Positions 46,060 to 58,912 of a stretch of DNA of 64,000 nucleotides are shown one piece after another; positions within the stretch are counted from its first letter, which is position 1, and each line of letters begins with the position of its first letter. Origin of the DNA: Agrypnia vestita (taxonomy: Eukaryota; Arthropoda; Insecta; Trichoptera; Phryganeidae); contig JADDOH010004211.1 in assembly GCA_016648135.1 (NCBI GenBank), positions 186,001-250,000 on the forward strand, given 5' to 3'. Position numbers and translations under genes: made by a program. Under the pieces are notes generated by a model. That model searched no databases, had not been told where the DNA came from, and was given only the letters and a program-made list of their open reading frames with translations.

Positions 46060-46289
46060 TTACAAATAATACCGTAAGCATTAAAAGTAATACCTTTGCA
46101 TGTAAATATGGCAAAATATCATAATTGTTTTCGTATTTCTCATAACAAAACAATCACATTTCAAAATCATCAGGATCTTGGATCAGGATCATCGGGTAGT
46201 GAGTTTCATATATTGTTTACAAGATTCCTCGCTGACAGACAAGTGAAGTTGGTAAAAAAAAAACATTTTCAGTCGACTTGATAACATTC

Positions 46290-46620
46290 AAATGTAGAAA
46301 ATAAAATTTCTTAACATCCAGTTGAACTCCTGACGTGACAAGGCTTTAAAGAATTCCCGATGGCAGATCACAAATACCACAACAGCCCGCAGCCTCCCAC
46401 GCGCCTTCTTGGCGATTAACCCTCTACCGAAGGCGGCAATTTGTATCGCCAATAGCGAGAAGCGAGAATTGGATAGAGCAGAAGCGAGCGGATGCTTCTT
46501 CGGGCTGTCCCGGCAGGAAGACCTGTTTTTATATCTCGTTTCGGCATTCCGCGGCGGCCACCATTCACGGGTCACTCTTGCTTTTATTCCATTCACGCCG
46601 CTTGCGTGTCGGAGCTTATT
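46290..46620. promoter_or_regulatory. GC-richer island, possible minus-strand promoter
   Basis: Overlapping frames on both strands and a minus-strand GAGATATAAAAACAGG (TATA-like, about 46523-46538) followed by GC-richer DNA. No domain is recognised in either frame. Confidence 0.22.
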
Positions 46621-46624
46621 TAGC

Positions 46625-48475
46625 TTTATTTCACTTCAATACTGTTATCTTGTCTTAGGCGGATTGAAATCAAATACGAACGTTCTTCACAAAAATACGT
46701 CTCCGATCTTATAATGCATTGAACCAGGGGTCGGCAAGCTTCTGGGATAAAAGGGCCAAATATATAAATATTGCAAAATAATCTATAACTTTTTTAAGAG
46801 TCATAAGGCAGGTATTATGCACTTTTCCTACGATTTGAAATGAAATTATTAAAATATTATATACTTTTTTATGATTTGAATGAAAATTATATGAATTCCC
46901 GGTGAGGTCACAATTAATAGATGTGATTAACTCAAGCCCGGGTGTTTTGTAATGTATTTAGCTTCTGTAATTGGGCCTCTAGGAAGCTACTGCTCATCGC
47001 GATAAATTAAAAATTATTATTTATTAAAATATTATACTATTATTATTTATAAAATATTTTTGACGAACATTCATACGATGATGCATTAAAATGAAGTGTG
47101 GTACACGTATAAAGTAGCGCTCTATCCTCTCTGCTTGGGATCTTATGGGGCTATTATCTTATAAGTTGATAGACCATAGAAAAACTACATCTTTTCTAGT
47201 CATTTCGCAAATAGTTTTTTTGAGAGACCTCACCCTATACAGACTATTTGCAAGCAAGGATAAAGTATATTGAACTAATGCAATCTTTTCGAATCATCGT
47301 AGGCAGATTGACGATCGTTCGTGAATTAAATCTTCGCTATTAATTAAAATAACAACGCGCACAGAAGATACAGCAATTAATTAAAAAGTGGCATAAATAC
47401 TGACGTACACATCAAAAATTCAGTGTTGTGGATTGTAAGCATATTTCCTAAATTGCGTTTTAGATTAATTATCTATTACGGAAAACACCAAAATTGTATA
47501 TAGTAGATTTAATACGGAGCCAGTTAAGTAGTAAATAGTATTGGTATACCTGATTTCATGACGAAGTTTTAATCAATTGTAAAAGTGAGAATAAATGAAA
47601 TTAATGAATGTGTGCAGTGTTGCATTCGTTGATTATATTTAACCTACTACGAGTGTAGTGATAGTGCAAGTTCTTCACTTTTCCGTAAATTTCCAATTAT
47701 TTAATAAAACTGGAACGAGATTTCGCTTTTAATACGTAATGCACCTTAAATGTTCCACATGAAGATGACGAAAAAGAGAAATAATAAAACGAGAACGGCA
47801 GAGAATCGGAGTTACGAGTTAAGGGTTTAGGCATTAAAAATGCATACAATTTTTTTTTTAAATTGCACTAAGAATTTTTTTTTACTATCATCATTTACGG
47901 TATACAATGTTCAATATTTTTCAACATTTTTTTTTTAAATTTCAAAATTACGAAATTATGTGTAGTCCCGCAAAGATTTTTGCCATGGCGTGCGTAGCTT
48001 TTGAGATAATAATTTCGCCAGGGTTAGAGTAAAATTAAAAAGATAATTGTTTTCTTGTGAAATAACGTGTATGATGTAGCATATCGGAAAAAAATAGTTT
48101 TTATTTCTGTGCATATGAAATATCAAGTTCAAAATTCATACTATGCAAACGACATATCTTATCAAAAATATCGTAAGCTACATCGTAGATAATGTTTTGA
48201 GTGAAATATGCGCAAAAATTTGAACAAAATCGGTTTAGTAGTTTTTGAGATATCATCTTCAAAAGTCTGAAAAAGTAAATTTCGAGAAAAAAGAAAATGA
48301 TTCGTTTAAAAATTCACGTACCAGCTTTTAACTGTTAACAGTTAAAAATGTTTTCAGGTTTTCACGGCCGTTCAGAATTTTCTGTGTTATTCTGCCGTGT
48401 ATATGTGACCTCTCGGCCGACGTTTCGGATCGAAAATTATACACAGAAGATATTATAACTCGGCTAACTTTTGGA
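46625..48475. other. Gene-free; hAT-like end at 46726; common insect repeat words at 48220-48430
   Basis: CAGGGGTCGGCAAGCTTCTG (46726) resembles a hAT MITE end without a visible partner. CAAAATCGGTTTAGTAGTTTTTGAGAT (split over about 48225-48255) and CGGCCGACGTTTCGGATCG (about 48414) are phrases of widespread insect repeats. Confidence 0.35.
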
Positions 48476-48479
48476 ATCT

Positions 48480-48930
48480 TCGAATGAGTTATGATTCAAA
48501 CTATTCCTAGGACTTCGAGCTATAAAATAATCGATTTTCTGAAAATGTCAAGGTGTAACCGCTTAAACAACCCGAGAACACACGCTTGCAAATGTATGCG
48601 TAGCGCGACAGGCGTATCGACGTGCCCGCACAAATATGGCGACAAAAATCACAAATCAGTCGACTCCCATCGCCATTCCGTTCACGAGCCATGGGCTTTA
48701 TAAAATTCAGCGAGCCATGAATACCAGCACCGCCGTTTATCTCGGCGCTTAGCGGAGAGCAGAAAAGGAAGAGTAAAAGAAGTATCAGCGAAAATTACGC
48801 AGGCAGGATGCGTCGCTAAAGGTAAGTTTTTATTCGTCGCGGACTTACTCCACGGCGGCGGCGGACCGAGGAAAGATGGTGCATCGCCTCGCTATTTATA
48901 GAACGGACGTTGCGAGTGATGTAATTTTGT
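48480..48930. promoter_or_regulatory. CpG-rich island with TATA words and splice donors on both strands
   Basis: Plus strand: GGGCTTTATAAAATTCAGCG (about 48693) and, 120 bp on, CTAAAG|GTAAGT (donor at 48822). Minus strand: CTATAAATAG (48891-48900), then a GGC/CCG-rich stretch and GTGGAGTAAGTC (possible donor near 48850). It may be a noncoding first exon, and for the minus strand it could belong to the klarsicht-like gene. No proof. Confidence 0.25.
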
Positions 48931-49229
48931 TACGCACTCTAAAGGTTGTCCATATGGTCAACGTTTTCATTGCTTACCGAGAAGCTCGGCTCGGCGCTCG
49001 TTTAAAAATTAACACAAAGTAGCACGACGCATCGTTTTACTGGGATGCGCCTGCGTGGTAAATGGTCGGTGTTTTGCAACGATGTGTTAACTTTCAAAAT
49101 TGAAAAAAAAATTAATATAATTTTTACAGTTTTTTATTATTACGATTTGGCAGTCACTTCGTGGTGCAACATTATAATGTAAATTTTTTATTTTATTTAA
49201 ACTTTGTACTGTAGACAATATTTGAGTTA

Positions 49230-49290
49230 TTCATCACTACTATAGTTTCAAGAGGAGCAGTCCCTCTCATCATCAGGTATTAATAAAATA
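49230..49290 (-). mobile_element. Diverged Penelope-like hammerhead-like core
   Basis: The minus strand reads ACCTGATGATGAGAGGGACT then GCTCCTCTTGAAACTATAG: CUGAUGA, hairpin (AGAGG/CCUCU), GAAAC. Same arrangement as at 43950 and 50380 but diverged in sequence. Confidence 0.4.
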
Positions 49291-49374
49291 ATAATATTTT
49301 AATCATTTGTATAGCGTCGCACCTCAAGGGCGCTTCACACAAAACAATTTACTGACTAAAAAAAGCAACCCATA

Positions 49375-49760
49375 AAAACCAAGTTTTTATTATACACCCT
49401 TTCTCATTTACTAGTGGAAACTAGTTTGGCGCTTAACCTACGCGTTGGGCTTCGGTCGAGCGACGCTACGAAAGGGAGTAATAAAAAATTTCCAAAAATC
49501 CAAAATTATACTATAATCAGGTTCCCTGTCTACCAGACGCGTTGAAATATTTTCATACAACTTACTAAGTTGTATGAAAAAACCATTAAAATTTTGAAAA
49601 ATCCAAAATTTTTTTTTTTTTTTTTAACGAACATTTGATAGATCTTCTTGATCGTCGCCACGAGTCTGCTTGCAAAGTTTCAGCTCGATTGGATAACGGG
49701 AAAAGGGTTAAAAATCGATCCAAAGTTTTTTCGTCAAGCAAGCAGACGCCACGAGTTAAT
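49375..49760 (-). repeat. Interspersed repeat R1, copy 2 (inverted)
   Basis: Reverse complement of the 44090-44420 family (shared AACCCATAAAAACCAAGTTT, CTTTCAGCTCGATT-type words and CGATCCAAAGTTTTTTCGTC). It contains an inner perfect hairpin TTTTCATACAACTTA/TAAGTTGTATGAAAA at 49550-49580 that is absent in copy 1. Confidence 0.75.
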
Positions 49761-50164
49761 ATAATGGGAGTCAATACTTATTTACCATTACATACTTATT
49801 CACTAGATGACATGCAAAAAATGGAATTAACATTTAAAACTATAATAGTTGGGAGTACTAGAAAGAATCAAGTATTTTCGCGGAGTGCATACTAGGAGTG
49901 GGAAACATTACGAAGTGATGTAACGATCTGATTCTATAGGTTTTTATATGATTATCTAAGCAAATGCGTCTTTAGTTGTTTTTTGAACTGTGGTAAGCTG
50001 TTTGTTTGTTTCAGTTTATTTGGTATTTATTTTTATTTGGTATTTATTTTGGTATTTATTTATTCAGAAATTTGGTCAGGCACCGCGAAAGCACGGTCAC
50101 CGAAATATGTTCCTCTAGAATCTATAATAGTGATAAATAACTCAAATAGGTACAATGTATAAGT

Positions 50165-50525
50165 AAAAAAAAAACTTCTTCAAAAACAGCGAAATAATTT
50201 GTGGTGAAATTAATAAAAATGAACAATTGTATCCTGACGAAGGGGCCATGGGCTCTGAGACATGTTGATATTTTTCAATATAAAAGTGGTGATAACAAAG
50301 TTCATTTTTATTAATTATATAAAAAAATATTTTATATTAATAAAAAGACGACACTCTTATTGAATTATCAACATGTTTCGGGGCCAACAGTCCCATCATC
50401 AGGAAAATCCCTTCCTTTTCCCGAAACATAATTCAATAAATAGTGGTTTTGTACAAAGTGTTTTCTTTTTAAAAATATAATTAATGTTACCACAGAGATA
50501 TTTTGCGGTTATTGAAGAAATTATA
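50165..50525. mobile_element. Compound inverted Penelope-like repeat, two hammerhead-like cores facing each other
   Basis: Plus-strand core at about 50231 (CCTGACGAAGGGGCCATGGG, then CTCTGAGACATG, with GAAAC mutated to GAGAC). Minus-strand core at about 50396-50364 (CCTGATGATGGGACTGTTGG, then CCCCGAAACATG). Family end words flank both (GTGGTGATAACAAAGTTCAT, TAATGTTACCACAGAGATA). Confidence 0.6.
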
Positions 50526-50529
50526 TTTT

Positions 50530-53500
50530 AATTTAAAAGTCAAATTCTTTATTTTCAGAAATAGTTTAATGATATGACAGTTACTTAGTGGCGCAATTTG
50601 TGGTTTAATTTTCTCTAGATTAAATTTTGTAATATACATACACGTTTAGTTATAATAAATAAATAGTTTCACTAAACTAAACAAGATTGAAACTAAACAA
50701 TGTTTAGTTTGAATACCATAAAAAGTTAACCATCGCCCAAAGAAACATAATAATCCAATATCAGTTTATTAACTAAATTGATTAAATTATCATACTTCTA
50801 ATTAATAAGTTCTCTAGTAACTCAAAATTTTTCTAAGTTGCACAAGACTGCACAGTGAAGCAGGACCCACAATTTTAATGATAATGATATTAAATATTTA
50901 TCATTAAATAGTTTGAGTTCAATGACTATGGATGCCTTTACACAAATTATAAAATCTTCATCAAAAGATGTTATCTACCCTAATATGGGAAGATGATACT
51001 TATCAGATATCTTAACTGATCTAACTTTCCTTTGTTCACACACAATAACACCATAAGTGAAGTTTAAGACATTTGAAGATGCCTGAATGTCTTCTAGAAA
51101 AATCCACGTTAAGATAGCAATCTTATAGAATAATCACTCCATGTAAAGAAAGAACTTAATGTTGTCTGTTTTCATTGTACAAAGAAAAATCGAATAATTT
51201 TTTCGTCGCTATGACCAAGTTTGTTAGTGGCTTCTCCTGATACTTTCACACTCGCTATCTAATACGTTTTAAAACCTGTTATTAAAAAAAACATTTATGT
51301 GGTGGACATATCAATATCCAAGTAGACCAAATACGAAGTCTGTAACAATAGTGACCGCCCCAAGCGACCATAAACGTGTTGAACAACTTTTTTTTTATCC
51401 ATTAACTCGATATGACAATGTCTGCCATAATTCCAAGCGGCTGCAGTAAATCAATTCTAGGCTTGCGGTGGCTAGTACGCCTTCGAAAAAAAAATGCACA
51501 ATAATAAAATGAAGATTGACCATCCAGAAGTTTTTGCTGCAGAATCATAGGAATTTTATAGACGGGATGGATGGATAGGCTCACAGAATTGGACAGACGT
51601 TGACAAATATGGTGATCTCGGGTTCCTAAGAGGGGAAGAGCGACAACTTAGTGTAACAATAATTCAAAACTGCAATAATAAGGATAGTCGGAGACGAAAC
51701 TGGATGAAGATGATATCGCCATATTGTAACATGTATTATTAATAAGTAATCTCAGAGACTTAAGCGTGGAGATAATTTGTTACAAATAAATATTTTTTGT
51801 GAATGCAGGTGCCATGTACAGATGATAACTTCTTTATAAAATCTAATTTGGGAGATACAATTCATTGATACCACTATGCACTTTTCAAGCAGATGCTTTG
51901 AATGATATAACTCAAAAATGTACAGTTGAAAGATTTTACTCAAATAATCAAATCTCACTCCACACAATATCTAGTAATTTATGTAAAAAAAAATCTTGTT
52001 CTAAGCACCATAATTTAGTGAGGCTTAAAATTTAAATAAAAAACAAATAAAGTAATATGAAAAAACCTACATATTATTGCGATAGTGTTTTATAAATGCA
52101 CTTCTGTGGAGATACGGAGATAATAGGTAATTTTGCAAACAAACATTTTTTAAATACAAATCCATAGATTATTTACACGGCCCGTCGGTTTAAAAAAAAA
52201 TATATAAACATATTTGAAATCCAAACATAATTTTTTTTACCATATGCTTGTATTATTAATTATTAATTATTAACTAAGTATTATTAATCTGTATTTGTAT
52301 TAATATAAGTTACATTAAATACAGATACCACAACTGTAAACGTTCAGTTGGAAGAAATATAGCAATATTTTATTTATTTATGAATGTATATATAATAAAA
52401 ATTAAACATTTAAGCCGATTGAAAATGAAATATTTTGTACTAGGATTTACCAGAAATAATGATCAAACTTCGACTTTTGAATCTTCTGACGAGCATTCAC
52501 ACATTCAGTTAAAAATAAAATTTTACGAATAATATAAGCTGTACAAAGATTAATCAATATAAATGAAACCTGTTTTTTCCAGAAATTTTCAGAACACACA
52601 CATTTAACACGAAATTAGCACTCAGTATATTATGCCGTATTTATTCTCAATGAATAAATTAAATAAAAAAAAACTTTCTGCAAAAAAAAAAAACAGAATG
52701 ATTAATGTGTGAAGATTGGAAAGCAAAATTTCTTAAGAGGTTTATCACACACCGAAATTATCTTTTTATGGCGATCGATGTCTCAGAATTGCACGAAATG
52801 TGAAATCAATCACTATCGCAAAACGATAAGTTCTTTTGGCGTGTCTGAAAATAAGTATTAAACCAATAGAAGATTGTTTAAAATCTAAGAAAAGTTTTAG
52901 AAATTTAAAATTACATACAGTACCTACATCAAATTTTGAAATTGAAACGCCATCTGATCAATGCGGTGGACCAATGAGATCTTTAGTAAAGCTAACTTTT
53001 AAGTAATCAATTGGCGTGTTTATTATTTTTACAAAATGGTGTTTTGCATTTATGTTTATGTACCTCGACACAATTGTGAAAGATTAATAAATTATGACGG
53101 TATATGATCAATAAAACTACACAGTTACATACATACGCTCGAGATTCGCGAGCTGAAGCAGAGAATTGTATGTTAAGAGAAATACGCAACGCGAGTGACT
53201 TGCAATTTTTTTCTTTAAATCGTCATCACGCATGTTCAATTGAGCATTTTATATGTGGAGTTGAATACCATTTTGTTTATACGATATAATTCTCAAAGTA
53301 GACACTTTTTTATTACTCTGGGACTATATTTTCTGATCTTATAACTTACTCAAATTTTTACAGTAATATAATCAATATGTAAAACTAGACCAATCATAAT
53401 GATCATATTATGTTTCGGATTGTCAATCCCTGCCAAAGCGGAAAGAATCTTTCGATTCCATTAAATACCACTAGACAAATATTAATAATAATAAGGATTA

Positions 53501-53830
53501 ATTCCAGTACGTGAGGATGTTAGTGCATTCTCACATATTATACATACAGTATACACATATATAGAATAATAATACAAGCGTGTATATAAGATTTATAAAC
53601 AGATTATATTTATAAAATTGGAGGAGCGTGTACTGATGTACGCGCGGTACAAGTTACACTTCTTTGAGGTGATTGTAATAATTGATACTTATGTAGGTAC
53701 ATATTGGTTAAAAATATAATATATTGATATACAATAATACGACGGGGAAGCAAATGATTAAATATAATTGATAACACTTTAATGTAGCTAAATTATTTAT
53801 ATTTGTTTTTAAAGTGGTATAAATGTAACT
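50530..53830. other. Gene-free, AT-rich
   Basis: Frames are all under 75 codons and unrecognisable. No bounded repeats are evident. Confidence 0.45.
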
Positions 53831-53837
53831 ATGGTTT

Positions 53838-54026
53838 GTGTTAGCTAAATTAAGGGATAAACGTCTCCGAATCGACGTCTCACGACGATTCGAAGACATT
53901 TATCGCCGTAGAATAGCAGACATGTATGATGCGATAGTCAAAAAACGGTGCATTTTCATAAAAGTCCAAAATGCCTACCCACTTTCATGTTTTATAGGTT
54001 TTCGGCCTAAGACGGTTCAATATTAA
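53838..54026 (+). other. Unidentified small ORF, 62 aa
   Basis: Reads MLAKLRDKRLRIDVSRRFED and IYRRRIADMYDAIVKKRC. Charged and helical-looking, with no known family. The sequence is more protein-like than most frames nearby, but there is no splice or start support (the first codon is TTG, not ATG). Possibly decayed TE coding DNA. Confidence 0.15.
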
Positions 54027-54429
54027 ATTTCTAAACTAAAAAAATTTGACAGGCGCATTTAATGTCAAATGAATGAATGTGTTTTTTTGTTTTAAAAACG
54101 AACATGTGACAATTACGTCGTTTTTTTAAAAATTGAAAATAACGTGCACACCTAAAATCGTTATTCAATAAACAGAGTTCTAATTTTCAATTCAATAACC
54201 AATCATGTCACCTTTTGAATTGAGCATCTTTATGATTGGTACTCGATTCAAGATGGTCGACAGTACATTATTTATATTACTGGAACACTAATTTCAAGTG
54301 AACAAATTCGTGGTCTCGCATTCGCGCTACTATACTTCCGTTACAATAAAAAATTTACCCTCGTTTTCGATTGTTAATAATTTCAAAAACTAGGCAAAAT
54401 ATTCAACGAGTTGGGTACTACAGGGTTAG

Positions 54430-54660
54430 CAGCAACAAAAAGCATTAATCTCATAATTTATGCTCTCCATTGCTCCATTCCCCAGTTTCGCTCTAGGATG
54501 CTGACGGGTGGGCAATGTGGGCATAAATACAAGGCGCAAGCAACATCTTCTTGTACGGCAACTGGAAACACGGTGGGGCCGACAGGGGAGCAGAAATGGA
54601 GACCGCCGTGTTGACGTGACAGGCGACACGGAACCCGCCACGTCTTGTGCACATCTTGTG
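54430..54660. other. GC-rich block of unknown function
   Basis: Open on both strands (minus: PVTSTRRSPFLLPCRPHRVS; plus: RMLTGGQCGHKYKAQATSSC). Neither matches a family I know. The composition contrast suggests an exon, an old insertion or a regulatory block. Confidence 0.2.
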
Positions 54661-54813
54661 GTCAAATAAATACTACAACCCACACTGATTTGATAATCGA
54701 GTGCAGTAAATGGCGTTGATAAATTTGATTTTTCATTAAATACATTGGACACGAACCTAACTTGAACACTTGATTCAATTCGCTTTAATATTTCACGAGA
54801 ATATTCTACTTAC

Positions 54814-54941
54814 CCGTTGTTTGTATCGCTCAGGTTTGCACTAGAATATCCCGCACGTAGGTACCCAACTCGCGCCGTAAGTCTGTGGTATTGCTCGCTG
54901 TCTGTTTCGCTTTCTGTGGCTTAGCTTTTGTGGTTTCGCTT
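54814..54941 (-). other. Candidate noncoding exon on the minus strand
   Basis: Bounded by gttttggcag|AAGCG (acceptor) and ACAACGG|gtaagtag (strong donor), 128 nt. All three frames contain a stop, so if real it is a 5' UTR exon. The orientation matches the gene at 0.46-18.2 kb. Adjacent minus frames (54830-55281) include a hydrophobic stretch (LLFSTIVLWIFAGSP) of unknown meaning. Confidence 0.22.
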
Positions 54942-55349
54942 CTGCCAAAACAATAAATGATTTTTCCAATCCAATTTATTCCGCAATCTTCTAGATTGTA
55001 TAGAAATCTTCGAATAAGTGTAGTTTTCCGGATTTTAAAATATCGTGACAATAAGAAAAAAGTACATTTTTTTGGTTCCGGACGAATTCGATGTGCTGAT
55101 TTTCCAAGCATTCAGTTAATACTTGATTTGGAGATACTGTACGGGTGCTGGAGTTTAATAACGGTTCGCCAAACTTCAACAAGATTGTAGGTGACCCAGC
55201 AAAAATCCATAAAACTATGGTGGAAAATAACAGTGAATGCCGACCCGAGATGTAGATGAGGACCACCAGAAGACCACTCATCAGCAGAGCAGTGCGCGGG
55301 GTTAGATCGTTTCAACCCGCACACGAGACCAACAGCACTTAACAACTTT

Positions 55350-57780
55350 ACCTAGCTTGTCCGAAGTATTTTAAACTAATTATAACCTTTTGCTCATGTT
55401 TAACTATTCTATCAATTATACCTTTAAATTTGTAGAACCAAGAATATACCATCATCCAACTATAAGTGACCTCTTTGCTTTAAACCACCTTTGGCACTGT
55501 ATAAGGATTCCAACTGAAGGACCCGGGCGGAGCCGAGCACAAGTAATTAATATGGTAATAGGTAAAGCTACCACACCTACGCTAAAAAACTAAAGCCGAC
55601 GTGGGAGTCACTAAAAGCTGAAAGTAACCATTAATACTTTCAAACTTCAAAGCAAAAGCAAAAGAGTAGGAGAAAACCTTTATATCCAAAAGTTGTAATG
55701 TTCATTTTTGGATAAGTTGAAGATAATGTAAATATTCAGTTAAAATGGGAAGTACGCAAAATAAAAATACACGGTAAATTTTATCGCACAACGATAGAAT
55801 TTCTTCTTCTTCAAAACTTCTGTACTGATACGAAATTCCTCATTAATACGATTGTATTCTTTAGCTTTCCGGGTCAATGAAATGGATTAAATTATGGATC
55901 GGTGCACGGAAATAATCCATCACCTAGTGAAAGAATATAGCTTAAAATAAATTATTTGAATTTATGCGTGTGCAAATTTTGAAATGATTTTTAAGATATT
56001 TGATAAAATATTAAAAAATTGAATAAAAATGAAAAATATTTTTTAAATATTTATTGAATTTGGATTGTAATTGAACACAGCAGCCAAAGACTATTTATGC
56101 TGCTGTGAATATAACGAGCATTCGAAAAAAAAACAATTCGATTATAAAAGGTATCGAGCATCGAAGACAAGCAAAATATTGGCAACAGTTAAAATTAAAA
56201 TACATATAACATAAGAAAACTTTGTACCAATTACGCAATGTGCAATTTTTTAATGCAGTTGTATCGGGAGAATACCTAAGAATCGATATCCAAAGTCTGT
56301 TTTATTAGTCGTCTCCAAGTGGTAGTGTGAGAAGAATTTTCTCTGTGACAGGGTCTGATGACATCTTAAAATCTGGGCATACCTGCAACAAAAGAAAAAG
56401 TAAATAAATAAAAGGTTTCTATTGGTCACAAGGGTCACGAAACAAATAACAGGACCACCCCTCTGACCACAATTTTTTTTTTGTTAGACTGTAATCGTTA
56501 AATTCTTCACCGCCTGCCAGTTGAAGGATAATAATGATAATGATGGATGTCCTGGAGATATGAGGAAAGGATTACTTAACAGTCAGAGTTCGGATCAATA
56601 TTCTTGAAGAACATGTTTTTATATTGTGAATGAGAGTGAGCAGCGTTTTGTACATTATATCAACTCGGATTAGTAATGATGAAGGATGCGTCTATGTTTG
56701 ACCATAGGTTCAAGCCCTAGACCGACAATCATAATTATAAACCATAAAGCTTGTTTGTATGAAGCAGCAAAGATTGTCGAAAGATGCAATCTAGCGTCGT
56801 GATATTTACGCAGCTTATTCAGTCGGGAATTTCCAGGTCAACGTGCCTTTTTTCAGCTCTTAACATCATTTCCGTTATCACCCATGATGCTTTTAAATTT
56901 CTGTTGAACTGCCAAAAAATAAGCCAAGATGATAATTTTATTTTATTTTATTTTTTTAAATACAGACAGTCAACAGGTCATTAATGACCCTAATAGATGG
57001 TCATATAGTGACAGTGATAATATTGTTAATTCCATTATTCTCGGTTTTCTATGAAAAAAATATTTCATATAAGCATTTTTTTCATCAAATATTAATTTTA
57101 TTATAATTTTCATCAAAGTATTTCAGTGAAATATAAGGAACATAAAATTAATACATAGAACACATTTTTTAAATAAAAACCTAATCATTTTTAAATAAAT
57201 AGATTATTATTAATAATCAAAAACGTTGAGCATTCGACAGATACAAAAATTATACATGTAAACGTGTCTAGTCGACAAGCGCTGTTGCGCCCTGTGCTTT
57301 TTTACCCCATCCAATTTCTTAGAATCTACTGGGTATTCCACATGCGGCTTAATCGCCTAACCTGCTGCTTCAAGTGCATCAACTCGAATAGCATTGACAC
57401 TTTTACTAAGTGCCTTTGCGTAATAAACATCATCTTTTTCAGAAGCGCCGTAACATTTACACAGATTTTTATGGAAGAATGAGCCAGACCACACAAAATG
57501 CGACATAACAATGAAGTGTTCTAATTTTTGTATGTAAATAATCCGGAATAAGCATTAGGCCTGTTGAACATCTGTGCATCACACACGTGTATCGATGGTG
57601 TATTATTGTGTTCTATAACGGACCGAAATTAAAGTAACCCTTAGAGTATATACAATCCATAGAGGGATAACTAAACATTTTACCAAACCCGTACGCGTGG
57701 TAACATAAAGCTTACTCAGTTTTAACAATATAGTAACACATAAGACAAAAAGGGACAAAAAAGATCACCCGGTCGGGTAC
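55350..57780. other. Gene-free; weak SINE-like word at 56700
   Basis: CATAGGTTCAAGCCCTAG at about 56703 resembles a B box without a clear A box. Otherwise unremarkable. Confidence 0.4.
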
Positions 57781-57805
57781 GTCTTTAATTGCTTTGTAAG
57801 GGTTC

Positions 57806-57842
57806 TCTTTGCCCGAGTTTCAAAACTCGGGCAGAGAAAGGC
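57806..57842. repeat. Hairpin upstream of the P-like element
   Basis: TCTTTGCCCGAGTTT and AAACTCGGGCAGAGA form a near-perfect inverted repeat with a 2-nt loop, about 75 bp before the THAP start codon. Confidence 0.7.
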
Positions 57843-57917
57843 AGAGCCGACAGATTTGTTATCCGTATTTTCGATAAATTATTGTGTGTTTACGTGCAAA
57901 TATTACAAAAAATTGAT

Positions 57918-58589
57918 ATGCCTTCTTGTGCAATGAAGGGGTGTTCCAATAGGACTGGAAACGGGAAGAAACATATCAGTTATCACAGGTATTTTATCCA
58001 AAATATGAAAATTTTACATATATACGTTTTATTTCATAATTTTAACAACAAACCAACTGCAAACATTTACTTTTGTTTAAAAAATCCTAGAACGTTTATT
58101 TTTGATTGATTTTATTACACAAATAATTCAGAGAATGCTATTTTGAAGATGTTTTTGATGACTTAAATCAAAATATGTCTATGAATGTTCAATCAACACG
58201 AAATGTAAAATTATTTACTTAGATAACCGACATTTTAAAATATATCCGTCTCTTTTTTTCTCCTTTAAAAATTCTGAATTTTTAGGAGTAAGAAAGAGAA
58301 GGCACTACATTGTATGGATCTAACTAAGCTCAATGTGGTATTTTTATGACAAAGCATATTGGACCGACAGGGCTGTGCTTAAAATTTTAGAATACAAATT
58401 ATTTATTATTCATTATTTAAAGTATTCGGATTGGGATATCATTTTTTGTAGGTTCCCAAAAAATGAAGTAAGAAAAAGTGAATGGATCCATGCTGTGGGA
58501 AGGATTAATTGGAATCCCGGAAATTAGTTCGAATAAAAAAATTTGCCGTTCCTAGGAATTATTCAAGAACAGAACTGGCTTTTGATAGA
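57918..58589 (+). pseudogene. THAP-domain part of a P-element/THAP9-like transposase, two exons
   Basis: Exon 57918-57988 encodes MPSCAMKGCSNRTGNGKKHI then SYH, with donor ACAG|gtattt. After a 463-bp intron, acceptor ttttgtag|G starts the second exon at 58452, completing R and giving FPKNEVRKSEWIHAVGRINW then NPG. This is the THAP order: two N-terminal cysteines (C-x4-C), FP, W and P. The last ligands (C..HF) are broken: the frame stops at 58525, and TTTGCCGTTCC in another frame is probably their remnant. A GTAAGT donor follows at 58590. The DNA-binding module is therefore damaged. Confidence 0.75.
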
Positions 58590-58912
58590 GTAAGTACCTA
58601 TAGTGTTCATTCTTTATTCGTTTTTCGTTACATAAAAAATTTCTTAAATCGCCAATTTATACGGATTTATAAAATTAGGGATTTATAAAATTAGTTATGT
58701 GCATTCTGAAACTCCTAGTATATGAAGTAGTATATTTTCGTCCGGTATAAATATACATTGCCCTATAAAATACACCCAAAAAAAATGTAATTAATTGCAA
58801 AATGTTTTTATTTCTTTGTTATAAAGATATAAGAAATAAGAAAAACATAAAAAAACTAAAAATTTTCGATTTATGGGTTATTATAGCATACGTAGGAGCC
58901 ATCGATATTATG

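Noticed and set aside
45822..46124. 100-aa plus ORF
   Set aside because: Translation of the Helitron-like repeat core and hairpin, not a gene.
46288..46596. 102-aa minus ORF as a coding exon
   Set aside because: No domain, no matching splice phases with known exons, and an equally long antisense frame.
54426..54752. 108-aa minus ORF with several Cys as a zinc-finger protein
   Set aside because: Cysteine spacing fits no finger class and a plus-strand frame is equally open.
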